NCBI RefSeq assembly: GCF_937927635.1
Contig: NZ_CALBRW010000043.1
Span: 23,356-87,355 of the forward strand
From: an uncultured Microbacterium sp.
GTDB lineage: Bacteria > Actinomycetota > Actinomycetes > Actinomycetales > Microbacteriaceae
Reading direction: 5' to 3'
Length of the DNA stretch: 64,000 nt
Below are positions 8,252 through 16,582 of the stretch, one piece after another (position 1 is the first letter of the stretch; each line of letters opens with the position of its first letter). The notes below the pieces were generated by a model. It worked only from the letters and a program-made list of their open reading frames with translations, was not told the origin of the DNA and did not search any database. The translations under genes and the position numbers were made by a program.

Positions 8252-9061
8252 ATGGCACAGTCCTCCACCCCTCGCATCCGCCGCGATCTCAAGGGCGACG
8301 CGCGACGCGCTCGCATCGTCGATCTGCTGCAGGAGCGCGCCGGAGAGGATCTCGGCGTCGACGAGCTGTCCACCGTCCTCGGCGTGTCGGCCGCCACCGT
8401 CCGTCGCGATCTGGGGCGGATGCGCGAACTCGGCGTCATCGCCCGCACGTACGGAGGCGGGACGCTCATCCCGCAGCGGGAGGTCCCCGTGCGGGACAGG
8501 TTCTCGTCGCATCAGGCCGCGAAGGACGCGATCGGGCGTCTGGCGGCCGGCTTCGTCACGAAGGACGAGCTCATCGTGGTCGACGCCGGCTCCACCACCG
8601 CGCGCTTCGCCGCCCATCTGGGCGGTCGGGACGACGTCACGGTCATCACGAACGGCATCGGCGTGATCAACAGCCTGCTCGACGCCCCGGGGCCGGAGGT
8701 CATCGTGCTGGGCGGCCGGCTCCGCGGCATCAACGAGACCATCGTCGGCGACACCGCGCACGAGATGCTCTCCCGCATCCGCGCCTCCCACGCCTTCATC
8801 GGCGTCGACTCGATCGACCCGCAACGCGGCATCGCGTCGCAGACCCTGGCGCAGAGCCTGCTGAAGAGCCGGATGATCGCGTGCGCGGAGGACGTCGTGA
8901 TCCTCGCCGACTCGTCCAAGCTCGAGAGCGACGACTTCCGCTACTGGAGTCCGATGCAGCGCCCCTGGAGGCTGGTCACCGATTCCGGCATCGACGAGCG
9001 GATGAAGGACCGCGCCCGCCTGGCCGGCGCGACCGACATCCTCGTCGCCCCACTCCCCTGA
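8252..9061 (+). CDS. DeoR/GlpR-family sugar-operon regulator
   Basis: A 269-residue protein. The N-terminal DeoR helix-turn-helix (about residues 18-72) includes RARIVDLLQERAGEDLGVDELSTVLGVSAATVRRDLGRM and ends in RTYGGGTL, the usual hinge. The C-terminal DeoRC sugar-phosphate sensor has VVDAGSTTARFAAHL (about residues 110-124), VITNGIGVINSLL, VIVLGGRLRGINETIVG and FIGVDSIDPQRGI, the isomerase-like ligand fold. It starts a plus-strand cluster with a dehydrogenase, aldolase and FGGY kinase and probably senses a phosphorylated intermediate of that pathway. There is no ribosome binding site. A TAGACC box 6 bases before the ATG suggests a leaderless transcript. Confidence 0.92.
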   Translation: MAQSSTPRIRRDLKGDARRARIVDLLQERAGEDLGVDELSTVLGVSAATVRRDLGRMRELGVIARTYGGGTLIPQREVPVRDRFSSHQAAKDAIGRLAAGFVTKDELIVVDAGSTTARFAAHLGGRDDVTVITNGIGVINSLLDAPGPEVIVLGGRLRGINETIVGDTAHEMLSRIRASHAFIGVDSIDPQRGIASQTLAQSLLKSRMIACAEDVVILADSSKLESDDFRYWSPMQRPWRLVTDSGIDERMKDRARLAGATDILVAPLP

Positions 9062-9113
9062 CCCTCACCCGCACACCCCTGAAGAAACCCGCACCCTGAT
9101 GAAAAGAGACGAA

Positions 9114-10145
9114 ATGCGCCATGCCCGCCTGTACGCGCCAGGAGATCTGAGAGTCGAGGAGGTCGCCGTTCCGGAGCTCCTCCCCGGCGACGTCCTCATC
9201 AAGGTGGACGCGGCCCTGCTCTGCGGTACGGACGTCAGGATCTCGACCGGGGCGAAGACCCGCAACGTCACCTTCCCGACGGTGCTCGGCCACGAGTTCG
9301 CCGGACATGTGGTCGATCACAATGGTCCGCTGCCGGACGGCATCCGTCTCGATCAGCAGGTGTGCATCTATCCGCTGGTCACTTGCGGCACCTGCGCGGC
9401 CTGCCGGCGCGGCCGAGAGAACGTCTGCCGCGCGCGCACAGCCTTCGGCTATCAGCTGACCGGCGGCCTGTCGCAGTACGTGCGCGTGCCCGCCGAGGCA
9501 CGGCAGAACATCGTGCCCCTCGAGGGCGTCTCGGCCGCCGAGGCCGCCATCGTCGAGCCGACCGCGTGCGCCTACAACGGGCAGCGCCTCGTGCGCTCCG
9601 AGACCGCGCAGGTGCTTCTCGTCGTCGGATGCGGGCCGCTGGGCCTGCTGCACATCCGACTCGCCAAAGCGCTCGGCGTCCCGCACGTCGCGGCCATCGA
9701 CCCAATCGCCGCACGGCGCGAGGTCGCCGCGGCATCGGGCGCCGAGCTCGTCCTGGCACCCGGTGACGACACCGCCGACCGCATCCTCGAGTGGAGCGAG
9801 GGGGGCGTGGACGTGCTGATCATGGCGATCGGGCGCACCGACGCCCTCACGCCCTATTTCGGAGCACTGGCCCCGGGGGCGCGCGTCTCGGTGTTCGCGG
9901 GCTTCCCGGCATCCGCGATGCTCGAGATCGCCGCCAACGACATCCACTACAACGAATGGGAGTTCGTCGGCGCCTCGTCGTGCCACCTCGACGGCTTCCA
10001 CGCCGTCGCCGAGCTGATCTCGAGCGGCACGGTGCGCGTCGACGATCTGATCGGCTCCGTGCTCCCCCTCGACCGCGCGCAGGATGCGCTCGATCTCGCC
10101 GCGTCCGGCGGCGACATGCGCGTCGGCGTCAACCCCTGGGCATGA
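9114..10145 (+). CDS. Zinc-dependent MDR dehydrogenase (threonine/sorbitol dehydrogenase-like)
   Basis: A 343-residue medium-chain dehydrogenase from the ATG at 9114, chosen because AAAAGAG sits just before it; an upstream in-frame ATG at 9099 lacks a good ribosome binding site. The catalytic zinc ligands are in ALLCGTD and GHEFAGH. The structural zinc site CGTCAACRRGRENVC has all four cysteines. The nucleotide-binding motif VVGCGPLGLLHIRLAKALG follows near residue 170. It should oxidise a secondary hydroxyl of a sugar, polyol or amino-polyol with NAD(P). Its position ahead of an aldolase and a kinase suggests it converts a polyol to a ketose before phosphorylation and cleavage. Confidence 0.9.
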   Translation: MRHARLYAPGDLRVEEVAVPELLPGDVLIKVDAALLCGTDVRISTGAKTRNVTFPTVLGHEFAGHVVDHNGPLPDGIRLDQQVCIYPLVTCGTCAACRRGRENVCRARTAFGYQLTGGLSQYVRVPAEARQNIVPLEGVSAAEAAIVEPTACAYNGQRLVRSETAQVLLVVGCGPLGLLHIRLAKALGVPHVAAIDPIAARREVAAASGAELVLAPGDDTADRILEWSEGGVDVLIMAIGRTDALTPYFGALAPGARVSVFAGFPASAMLEIAANDIHYNEWEFVGASSCHLDGFHAVAELISSGTVRVDDLIGSVLPLDRAQDALDLAASGGDMRVGVNPWA

Positions 10146-10186
10146 TGCCCGCACCATTCACCCACGATCCTCAAGGAGCACGAACC

Positions 10187-11020
10187 ATGTCCAGCGAAGT
10201 CCTCGCCATCAACCCCACCGGAACCACGTCCGCCCTCGGGCGCGAACTGCGCCTGCGCCGCATCCTCGGCGCCGACGGACGCACGGTCACCGTCGCCCTC
10301 GACCAGGCGGTGCCTCGCGGCGTCGCCCCGGGGCTCGCCACCATCAAGCCCACGTACGAGCGCATCGCGTCGGGGATGCCCGACGCCGTGACTGTGACCA
10401 AGGGCATCGCCGGGCACCTCTTCTCGGGACACCGTGTCGAGCACCCGTGGATTCTGAAGGCCTCCACGTTCTCGGTCGACTTCCACCCGACCTACGACGC
10501 CGCCATCGGAACCGTGCAGGATGCCGTCCGGCTGGGCGCGGATGCGGTGGCCGTGGGCATCTCCGCCGGCTCGTCGAACCAGGTCGCCATGCTCGAGATG
10601 CTCAACCGCATCGTCGAGGAGGCGCACGGATGGGGCCTGCCCGTCGTCTGCCACGCCTACCCCAGCGGCGAGCTGTGGGGCGACCGGAAGGGGTCGACCG
10701 AATCAGTGCTGTACGCCTCGCGCGCGGCCGCCGAGCTGGGCACCGACATCGTCAAGACCTGGTACACCGGGAGCACCGCCGAGTTCCAGCGCATCGTTGA
10801 GGGCACACCCGCCATCGTCGTCGCCGCCGGCGGCGCCCCCGCCAAGGCGCCGATCGACGTGCTGGAACAGGCAGCATCCGTCGTCGACGCCGGCGGGTAC
10901 GGCGTGACCGCCGGCCGCAACGTGTGGATGGCCGACGACCCCGGTGCTATGGTCCGCGCGCTGAAGGCCGTCGTGCACGACGGCGTCGCGCCGTCGGTCG
11001 CGATCGACCTGCTCGGCTGA
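10187..11020 (+). CDS. Class I DhnA/LacD-type aldolase
   Basis: A 277-residue TIM-barrel aldolase. The start ATG at 10187 has a clear AAGGAG (10173-10178). A longer open frame reaching into the dehydrogenase gene is not used. Family segments: TVALDQAVPRGVAPGLATIKPTYERI, DAVTVTKGIAGH, ADAVAVGISAGSS and TDIVKTWYTG, whose Lys is the likely Schiff-base residue, then VVAAGGAPAK and the phosphate-binding GGYGVTAGRNVWM near the C-terminus. The family cleaves ketose-(bis)phosphates to dihydroxyacetone phosphate and an aldehyde (LacD, LsrF, YihT and DhnA types). Downstream of it lies an FGGY kinase that could make the substrate. The exact sugar is not determinable. Confidence 0.88.
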   Translation: MSSEVLAINPTGTTSALGRELRLRRILGADGRTVTVALDQAVPRGVAPGLATIKPTYERIASGMPDAVTVTKGIAGHLFSGHRVEHPWILKASTFSVDFHPTYDAAIGTVQDAVRLGADAVAVGISAGSSNQVAMLEMLNRIVEEAHGWGLPVVCHAYPSGELWGDRKGSTESVLYASRAAAELGTDIVKTWYTGSTAEFQRIVEGTPAIVVAAGGAPAKAPIDVLEQAASVVDAGGYGVTAGRNVWMADDPGAMVRALKAVVHDGVAPSVAIDLLG

Positions 11021-11032
11021 CGCGAGCCCGGC

Positions 11033-12487
11033 GTGACGTCCTACCTCGGAGTCGACCTCGGTACGACCGCCGTCAAGGCGGTCGTGCTCGCCCCGGACGG
11101 CACCGTCCTGGCGCGCTCACGCGCCCCGCACCCGCACGCGCGCGCCGTCGGACGGGGGCGAGTGAACCCGACGGCCTGGATCTCGAGCATCGAGGCCGCC
11201 TGCCGGGCGCTCGGACCTGCGGCCTCGACCGTCTCCGGTGTCGGCCTCTCGGTGCACAGCCCCAGCGCGTTGCTCTACGACCGCGCGGGCGTCGCGCTCG
11301 CCGACGGCATCACCTGGGACCACCCGGGTCTCCCCGCGGTCGTCGCCGAGCTGGCGGCGCTGCGCACGGACGACGAGGCCGTGCTCGCCGGCAACCGCCC
11401 GTTCCCGGCCACCATGATGGCCGCCGCCTACCGGCTCTTCGTCGAGCACGAGCCCGCCGCGCTCGACGCGGCGTTCGAGTTCGGGATGGTCGGCAGCTGG
11501 CTGGGCCGATGGCTCACAGGGGAGTCGGCGCTCGATCCGACCCAGGCGAGTTTCACGGGCATCTTCGCCGCGGACGGCAGCATGCGCTGGCTCGACGAGC
11601 TGGCGCGGCGGGCCGGCATTCGCACGAGCCTGCTCCCCCGTCTGCTGCCGTCGCTGAGCCGGTGTGGCGAGGTACTCACCGCGCCGGCTCAGAGGCTCGG
11701 AATCCCGGCGGGCATCCCGCTCGTGACCGGCTCAGCCGACACCCCGGCGGCGGCCTTCGCACTCGGCATCGGCCCGCAGGGCCCGCCGCTGCTCACGATC
11801 GGCACGACGCACGTGCTGACGAGCTGCTCCACGTCCAGGTCGTTGAGCAGCCCCGCGCTGCAGCGCGCCGACGTGCGCACCGGCCGGTGGCTGATCAACG
11901 GCGTCACCAACGGCGGAGACGCACTCGCCGCGGCGACGCGCATCCTCGGATTCGAGTCGGTCGACGCGCTGATCGCTGAGGCGATGCAGGTGACGCCCGA
12001 ACTCGCCGAAGACGCGCCGATCTTCCTGCCGCACCTGATGCCGGAGCGCGGGCCGCTCTGGCTCGCAGAGCCGTGCGGCTCGCTGCAGGGGCTGACCGTG
12101 AAGACCACGCGCGCCGCGACCGCGTGGAGCGTGCTCGAAGGTGTGGCGTTCGCCGACCGGCTCGTCGCCGAGGCGTGTGTTCCGCGGGCGCGGACCGAGC
12201 TCTACCTGGCCGGCGTCTTCCGGGGGCACGAGGCGGTTCCGCAGCTGCTGGCGGACGCACTGGGATGCACGATCCGCCTCGTCGATGATGGGGATCTGTC
12301 GGCCATCGGCGCCGCGGCCATGGCGGCCGAGACCATCGCGGGAGCGCCGATCAGCGCCCCGCCGGCACGGACGATCCCGCCGCGCCCGGAGTGGGCGGGT
12401 CTGCTCGAGCGGCGCTGGGAATCGTTCCGCCGGCACTGGGAGCGCAGCACTGGCCAGCGCGTGTCGGTGCTGGGCAGCCGGCCCTGA
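11033..12487 (+). CDS. FGGY-family carbohydrate kinase
   Basis: A 484-residue sugar kinase of normal length. The N-terminal phosphate-1 motif is GVDLGTTAVKAVVLAPDG (residues 5-22). The second domain has GSADTPAAAFALGIG, LTIGTTHVLTSC and INGVTNGGDALAAATR, followed by LYLAGVFRGHEAVPQLLADALG and AIGAAAMAAE, the ATP-binding end of the FGGY fold. It phosphorylates a ketose or polyol with ATP. The gene begins with GTG 12 bases after the aldolase stop, so the two are co-transcribed. Within the family the subfamily (xylulokinase-, gluconokinase- or glycerol-kinase-like) is unclear. Confidence 0.9.
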   Translation: MTSYLGVDLGTTAVKAVVLAPDGTVLARSRAPHPHARAVGRGRVNPTAWISSIEAACRALGPAASTVSGVGLSVHSPSALLYDRAGVALADGITWDHPGLPAVVAELAALRTDDEAVLAGNRPFPATMMAAAYRLFVEHEPAALDAAFEFGMVGSWLGRWLTGESALDPTQASFTGIFAADGSMRWLDELARRAGIRTSLLPRLLPSLSRCGEVLTAPAQRLGIPAGIPLVTGSADTPAAAFALGIGPQGPPLLTIGTTHVLTSCSTSRSLSSPALQRADVRTGRWLINGVTNGGDALAAATRILGFESVDALIAEAMQVTPELAEDAPIFLPHLMPERGPLWLAEPCGSLQGLTVKTTRAATAWSVLEGVAFADRLVAEACVPRARTELYLAGVFRGHEAVPQLLADALGCTIRLVDDGDLSAIGAAAMAAETIAGAPISAPPARTIPPRPEWAGLLERRWESFRRHWERSTGQRVSVLGSRP

Positions 12488-12489
12488 CG

Positions 12490-12634
12490 CTCCTGTGATG
12501 CGAACCCGCCGCATGGTGTGGCAGCCCCGGCGGCGCAGCGCGGGGTCATCGTCGGGCCCGAATTCCAGCAGCGCATCGCCAGGCCGGCTGTCGTTCGAGC
12601 CCTTGAAGCTGTCCGGTGCGAAGACCACCCGCAT
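12490..12634 (-). pseudogene. Fossil junction: glycerate kinase start joined to isomerase tail
   Basis: Read on the minus strand from the ATG at 12634, the first 13 codons give MRVVFAPDSFKGS, the well-known N-terminus of type 2 glycerate kinases (GlxK), and then the match stops. About 7 codons later the frame reads GDALLEFGPDDDPALRRR. This closely matches the C-terminus of the isomerase at 13671-14429 (RDALLEFVPDDDPALLAAE). DNA similarity between the two isomerase tails is also visible. No complete domain remains, so this is a deletion scar from a once longer catabolic locus. It lies between the convergent FGGY kinase and LacI genes. Confidence 0.65.
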
Positions 12635-12665
12635 CAGGGACCCACCCGCATCAGGAACCCACCCG
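12632..12665. repeat. Tandem 17-bp direct repeat at the LacI stop
   Basis: CATCAGGGACCCACCCG is followed immediately by CATCAGGAACCCACCCG, one difference. The second copy contains the LacI stop codon (12651-12653) and the first contains the fossil glycerate kinase start codon. A short duplication at this joint fits an illegitimate recombination event that created the fossil next to it. Confidence 0.8.
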
Positions 12666-13661
12666 CGGAGTGCTGTCGCGCACCAGCACCTCGAGCACCG
12701 GCGACGGCTGCACCCACTGCGCGTCGACGGTGGCACGGAAGGCCTGGTAGCCGAGGTCGCTCAGCGGCACGCGCACGGTCGTCAGTTGCGGTGTGACGTC
12801 GCGGCTCACGGGCACGTCGTCGAACCCGCACACGGCGATGTCGGCGCCGACCGAGCGTCCGGCGTCCCTGATCGCGGTCATCGCGCCGACGCCGACCACG
12901 TCGCTGAGCGCGAAGACCAGCGTTCCGGCATCCACGCCCGCGGCCAGCGCATCCGTCATCGACGCGGCTCCCGACTCGCGGTGGAAGGTGCCGCGGTGCA
13001 CGCGCTCGAAGTCGCTGCCGAAGCCGGCGGTGAAGCCGGCCAGGCGGTCATCGCTGGTCTTCACGCCCTGGGCCGCGCCGATGGCGATCGCGCGCCGGTA
13101 GCCGAGCCCGGCCATGGCTCGGCCCAGCGCTTCGGCACCCGCGCGGTTGTCGACCACGATGCTGCGGTCGCCGCCGGGGCCGAACGTGACCGTGCGGCTG
13201 CCCAGGTCGCGGAAGGCGCCGAGCTCTGCGAGCGATTCCGCGTCGCGCTCTCCCGCCCGGGAAGCCGCGAGGATCACGCCCCGTGGGCGCTGCCCCCGCA
13301 GGGCGTGCAGGATGCGGGTCTCGCGGGCGGGCTCGCGCTCGGTGATGGCGACGGTGACGATCAGCCCGTCCTCGTCGGCGCCGCGCGCGACGCCCGAGGC
13401 GATCAGCCCGAAGTACGGGTCGGCGATGTCGGCGACCAGCAGCGCGATCACCTGCGAGGTGCCGCGCGCGATGGCCTGGGCGGAGACGTTGGGGATGTAA
13501 CCCAGCTCGTCGGCCGCCCTCGCGACGCGCTCCCGGAACGACTCGGCGACCTTGCGCTCCGACCCATTCAGCACCCGCGACGCCGTCGCCAGCGACACGC
13601 CTGCGACCCGTGCGACGTCGTGCAGGGTGGGAGCGGCGTTGCGTGTGGCGTCAGCGGTCAT
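12651..13661 (-). CDS. LacI-family regulator of the oxidoreductase/isomerase operon
   Basis: A 336-residue LacI/GalR protein. The helix-turn-helix is at residues 11-35 (PTLHDVARVAGVSLATASRVLNG), followed by the hinge region and a periplasmic-binding-protein-like sensor with VIALLVADIADPYFGLIASGV and the C-terminal VGADIAVCGFDDVPVSRDVTPQLTTVR, where the GFDD motif is typical. It starts 9 bases after the stop of the upstream isomerase, so it is the last gene of that operon. A LacI-type operator at 17772-17789 ahead of the first gene of the operon is its probable target. The inducer is unknown. Confidence 0.92.
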   Translation of the reverse strand: MTADATRNAAPTLHDVARVAGVSLATASRVLNGSERKVAESFRERVARAADELGYIPNVSAQAIARGTSQVIALLVADIADPYFGLIASGVARGADEDGLIVTVAITEREPARETRILHALRGQRPRGVILAASRAGERDAESLAELGAFRDLGSRTVTFGPGGDRSIVVDNRAGAEALGRAMAGLGYRRAIAIGAAQGVKTSDDRLAGFTAGFGSDFERVHRGTFHRESGAASMTDALAAGVDAGTLVFALSDVVGVGAMTAIRDAGRSVGADIAVCGFDDVPVSRDVTPQLTTVRVPLSDLGYQAFRATVDAQWVQPSPVLEVLVRDSTPRVGS

Positions 13662-13670
13662 GCGTTGAGC

Positions 13671-14429
13671 CTATCGAGCAGTCTCGACCAGCCACCGGCG
13701 CAGTGTGGCCGCCTCGGCCGCCAGCAAGGCGGGGTCGTCGTCAGGGACGAACTCCAGCAGGGCGTCGCGCGGCGGAGTGGGCAGAGCGGATGCCGCTGAG
13801 CACAGCCTGCGCCACAGCGTTTCGCGCTCGTGCAGGCGCAGCCGTTCGCCGGCTGGCCACCACGAGAACACGTGCACGGCACTGGTGCGTGCGGCCACGG
13901 CGTCGAACTCCGCGAGCGCCTCCGCATCCTCGGCGCCGACCGAGGGCTGCCAGTACGTCGACAGCGCCGGCACGTCGGCCAGCAGCCGCAGCACGGCATC
14001 CGGGGTGTCGGCGATCGTGCCGCGGTGGTACTCCAGAGCCAGGCGGATGCCGCGCTCGGAGGCCTCCTCCGCAGCATCCTGCAGGCGTACGGTGATCTGC
14101 GCGTACTGCGCGGGGGTCGCATCGGCGGAATCGACGCGGCCCGCCCAGACGCGCACCCGGTCGGCGCCGAGCGCCTGCGCGGAATCCAGGATCGGGGTGA
14201 GCGGCTCGTCGGCGCCGGCGCGGAAGTACGAGCCGTACGAGCAGACCGCGAGCCCGGCATCCGTCGTCGCCTGCGCGACGCGCGCTGCGCGCTCCGGATC
14301 GCCCGGCGGCACGTGCACGTCGCCGCCCCACTCGATGGCCTCGAGCTCCGCTTCGGCGGCGAGCGCCACGATCTTCTCGGGCGCGAGCTCGCGGAACGTC
14401 ACCGAGCACAGCCCCGGTCGCATGATCAT
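13671..14429 (-). CDS. Sugar phosphate isomerase/epimerase-like TIM barrel (1)
   Basis: A 252-residue protein of the xylose-isomerase-like AP2EC fold. It begins MIMRPGLCSVTFRELAPEKIVALAAEAELEAIEWGGDVHV, with the conserved early strand and the EWGG acidic position. ADRVRVWAG and RLALEYHRGTIADT carry the metal-ligand Glu. The C-terminal DALLEFVPDDDPALL resembles the tail preserved in the fossil at 12490. Members isomerise or epimerise free sugars, inosose or keto-sugars. It lies 30 bases after the second isomerase gene in the same operon. The double isomerase suggests two successive epimerisation or isomerisation steps. Start at the ATG at 14429, preceded by AGGATGAGGAC. Confidence 0.85.
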   Translation of the reverse strand: MIMRPGLCSVTFRELAPEKIVALAAEAELEAIEWGGDVHVPPGDPERAARVAQATTDAGLAVCSYGSYFRAGADEPLTPILDSAQALGADRVRVWAGRVDSADATPAQYAQITVRLQDAAEEASERGIRLALEYHRGTIADTPDAVLRLLADVPALSTYWQPSVGAEDAEALAEFDAVAARTSAVHVFSWWPAGERLRLHERETLWRRLCSAASALPTPPRDALLEFVPDDDPALLAAEAATLRRWLVETAR

Positions 14430-14459
14430 GTCCTCATCCTGCCGTCCTATCCGTTCGAA

Positions 14460-15320
14460 TCAGAGGTGGGGGGCGACGGACTCGGCGAACGACGAGACCG
14501 TGCGGGCCGCGACGTCGGCGTAGGGGGCGGCCCAGATGTCGGCGTTGAACAGCTCCACCTCCACGTCGCCGGTGTAGCCGGCATCCTTCACCGCCTGCGT
14601 CAGCGAGGCGAAGTCGATCACGCCCTCGCCGGGGTAGTGCCGCGCGAGCAGCACGTCGGCCGGCAGCGGCGTCTGCCAGTCGCACACCTGGTAGCTGGCG
14701 ATGCGGCCCTCGCGCCCGGCCCGGGCGATCTGCTCGAGCACCTGCGGGTCCCACCAGATGTGGAACGTGTCGACCACGGCGCCCACCACCGCGGGGTCGA
14801 AGTCGGCGGCGATGTCGAGTGCCTGGCCGAGCGTGGACACCACGGCCCGATCGGACGCGTACATCGGATGCAGCGGCTCGACCGCGAGGGTCACCTCGGC
14901 CTGCTCGGCATCGTCGGCGAGCAGGCCGAGAGCATCGCGCACGCGCTCGCGGGCGCCGACGAGGTCGCGCGACCCCTCCGGCAGCCCGCCCGCGACCAGC
15001 ACCAGCACGGCGGCGGAGCCCTCGGCGCCCGCGGCGGCCAGCGTCGCGGTCTCCTCGATGGCGCGGCGGTTGTCGTCCAGCGCGGCGATGCGCTCGGGCC
15101 CCTCGGGCAGCGTGAAGAACCCGCCGCGGCAGTGGCTGGAGAAGCGCAGGCCGGAGTCGGCCAGCATCCGCGCTGCCGTCTGGAGGCCGACCTCGTTCAC
15201 CGGCTCGCGCCACAGCCCGATCGAGCGGATGCCGGCATCCGCCGTCACCCGCAGCGCGGTCGCGAGATCCGCGTGCTTGATGGTGGCCTGGTTCAGGGAC
15301 AGCCGGGGGTCGGCGGTCAT
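14460..15320 (-). CDS. Sugar phosphate isomerase/epimerase-like TIM barrel (2)
   Basis: A 286-residue AP2EC/xylose-isomerase-like protein. Visible elements are RLSLNQATIKHADLATALRVTADAGIRSIGLWREPV, SSHCRGGFFTLP, TLAVEPLHPMYASDRAVVSTL (metal-ligand Glu), VGAVVDTFHIWWDP (Asp/His) and TGDVEVELFNADIW (terminal Glu). The metal-binding set of the fold thus looks intact. The ATG overlaps the DUF993 stop as ATGA, fixing the start. It is only distantly similar to its downstream neighbour and is not a recent duplicate. It probably acts on a product of the oxidoreductase and DUF993 enzyme. Confidence 0.85.
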   Translation of the reverse strand: MTADPRLSLNQATIKHADLATALRVTADAGIRSIGLWREPVNEVGLQTAARMLADSGLRFSSHCRGGFFTLPEGPERIAALDDNRRAIEETATLAAAGAEGSAAVLVLVAGGLPEGSRDLVGARERVRDALGLLADDAEQAEVTLAVEPLHPMYASDRAVVSTLGQALDIAADFDPAVVGAVVDTFHIWWDPQVLEQIARAGREGRIASYQVCDWQTPLPADVLLARHYPGEGVIDFASLTQAVKDAGYTGDVEVELFNADIWAAPYADVAARTVSSFAESVAPHL

Positions 15321-16582
15321 GCGTCCACTCCGTTCAGGTCGATGCCGTTCAGACGCAGCATCCCGTGCCAGCGCTCGGCCGCGAGCTCGGGGTTCTCCAG
15401 TGCCAGCGAGGCGTTGGCCAGCTCGACGATCCGCGACAGGTGCGGCAGGCTGCGCGCGGAGTGCAGGCCGCCGACCATCTGGAACGCGGGCTGGTGGCCG
15501 TTCAGCCAGGCCAGGAACGCCACACCGGTCTTGTAGTAGAACGTGGGCGCGGCGAACACCTGGCGGCTGAGCTCCTCGGTGGGGCCGAGGATGCGCTGGT
15601 ACGCGGCCGCGTCGCCGGCATCCAGAGCCTGGATCGCGGCCGACGCGACCGGCGTGATGGCGGCGAACGCGCCCAGCAGGGCGTCGGAGTGGGTGCGGCT
15701 GGTGTCAAGTGCACGGGACCTCGCCGAGGGGACGGCTTCTTCGCGTGAAAAACTCGTACTATCGGCGACGTCCCGTGCTGTCGACGGGGAGGAGTCCGCG
15801 ATCAGCGAGACGTAGTTGAAGTCGTCGCCGGTGAACATGCGGACGCCCTCGGGCAGACGCTCGCGCACCGAGATCTCGCTCTCCGCATTCAGCAGGCTCA
15901 TCTTCACGCCTGCGACCTTCCCGGGGTTCTCGGCGATGATGTCCAGCAGCACGCTCGACGCGGTCTGCCAGTCCTCGGCGCCGAAGTACCCGGCAAGCGC
16001 AGGGTCGAATGCGGTGCCCAGCCAGTGCAGCACGACCGGCGTGGTCGCGCGCGACAGCACCGCCCGGTACACGCGGCGGTAGTCGTCGGCGGATGCCGCC
16101 GCTCGAGCCAGATGGCGGGATGCCATCAGCACGGGGCCCGCCCCCTGCTCCTCGGTGAACTCCAGCTGCGAGACGTACGCGTCGATGACCTGATCGAGCG
16201 AGATGACGTCCTCGTCGACGTGGTCGGTGTTCACGCCGACCACCACCGAGCCGCCCTCCTCGCGCGCGACCTGCGCGCTGCGGGAGATCAGCTCGCGGGT
16301 GGCCGCGGCGTCGAGGCCCATGTTGCGCTGGGCGGTGTCCATGGCATCCGCCACGCCCAGCCCCCACGAGTAGACATTGCGGCGGAACGCCAGGGTGGAG
16401 TCCCAGTCGATGTCGGCGGGCCGCCCCGGTGTGTTGTCGCCCCAGACCACGGGCACGACGTGGGCGGCCGCGTAGGCGACCCGGCTGCGCAGCGGCGCCA
16501 CGGGTCGGGCGAAGACGCCGGAGTCGTTCAGCTCGGCATCCGATACCTCACCGGATGCCGACAGCAGACGCAGCGTGCTCAC
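15317..16582 (-). CDS. DUF993 family, dihydrodipicolinate-synthase-like protein with inserted peptide
   Basis: A 421-residue protein of the DUF993 family, predicted TIM barrel related to DapA-type aldolases. Recognisable stretches are RVAYAAAHVVPVVWGDNTPGRPADIDWDSTLAFRRNVYSWGLGVADAMDTAQRNMG, VVVGVNTDH, AVLSRATTPVVLHWLG and GVKMSLLNAESEI, where Lys would be the Schiff-base candidate, then MFTGDDFNYVSLI and SDALLGAFAAI. Between the last two, residues about 265-297 are a Ser/Arg-rich stretch encoded by a palindromic element (15711-15778) and look like an in-frame insertion. The GTG start at 16582 overlaps the oxidoreductase stop as GTGA. Biochemical function of the family is not established to my knowledge. 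Confidence 0.82.
   Translation of the reverse strand: MSTLRLLSASGEVSDAELNDSGVFARPVAPLRSRVAYAAAHVVPVVWGDNTPGRPADIDWDSTLAFRRNVYSWGLGVADAMDTAQRNMGLDAAATRELISRSAQVAREEGGSVVVGVNTDHVDEDVISLDQVIDAYVSQLEFTEEQGAGPVLMASRHLARAAASADDYRRVYRAVLSRATTPVVLHWLGTAFDPALAGYFGAEDWQTASSVLLDIIAENPGKVAGVKMSLLNAESEISVRERLPEGVRMFTGDDFNYVSLIADSSPSTARDVADSTSFSREEAVPSARSRALDTSRTHSDALLGAFAAITPVASAAIQALDAGDAAAYQRILGPTEELSRQVFAAPTFYYKTGVAFLAWLNGHQPAFQMVGGLHSARSLPHLSRIVELANASLALENPELAAERWHGMLRLNGIDLNGVDA
15711..15778. repeat. Palindromic element inside the DUF993 coding sequence
   Basis: Left arm GCACGGGACCTCGCCGA (15711-15727) and right arm TCGGCGACGTCCCGTGC (15762-15778) are complementary at 16 of 17 positions around a 34-base loop. 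The loop includes an AAAAACTCGTACTA run, unusually AT-rich here. The element is translated on the minus strand as part of a Ser/Arg-rich peptide. The layout resembles small palindromic elements that insert in frame into bacterial genes. Confidence 0.7.

Noticed and set aside
8065..8469. N-terminal extension of the GntR protein
   Set aside because: It would run through the palindromic operator and antisense to the DeoR start; residues upstream of the helix-turn-helix have no family counterpart.
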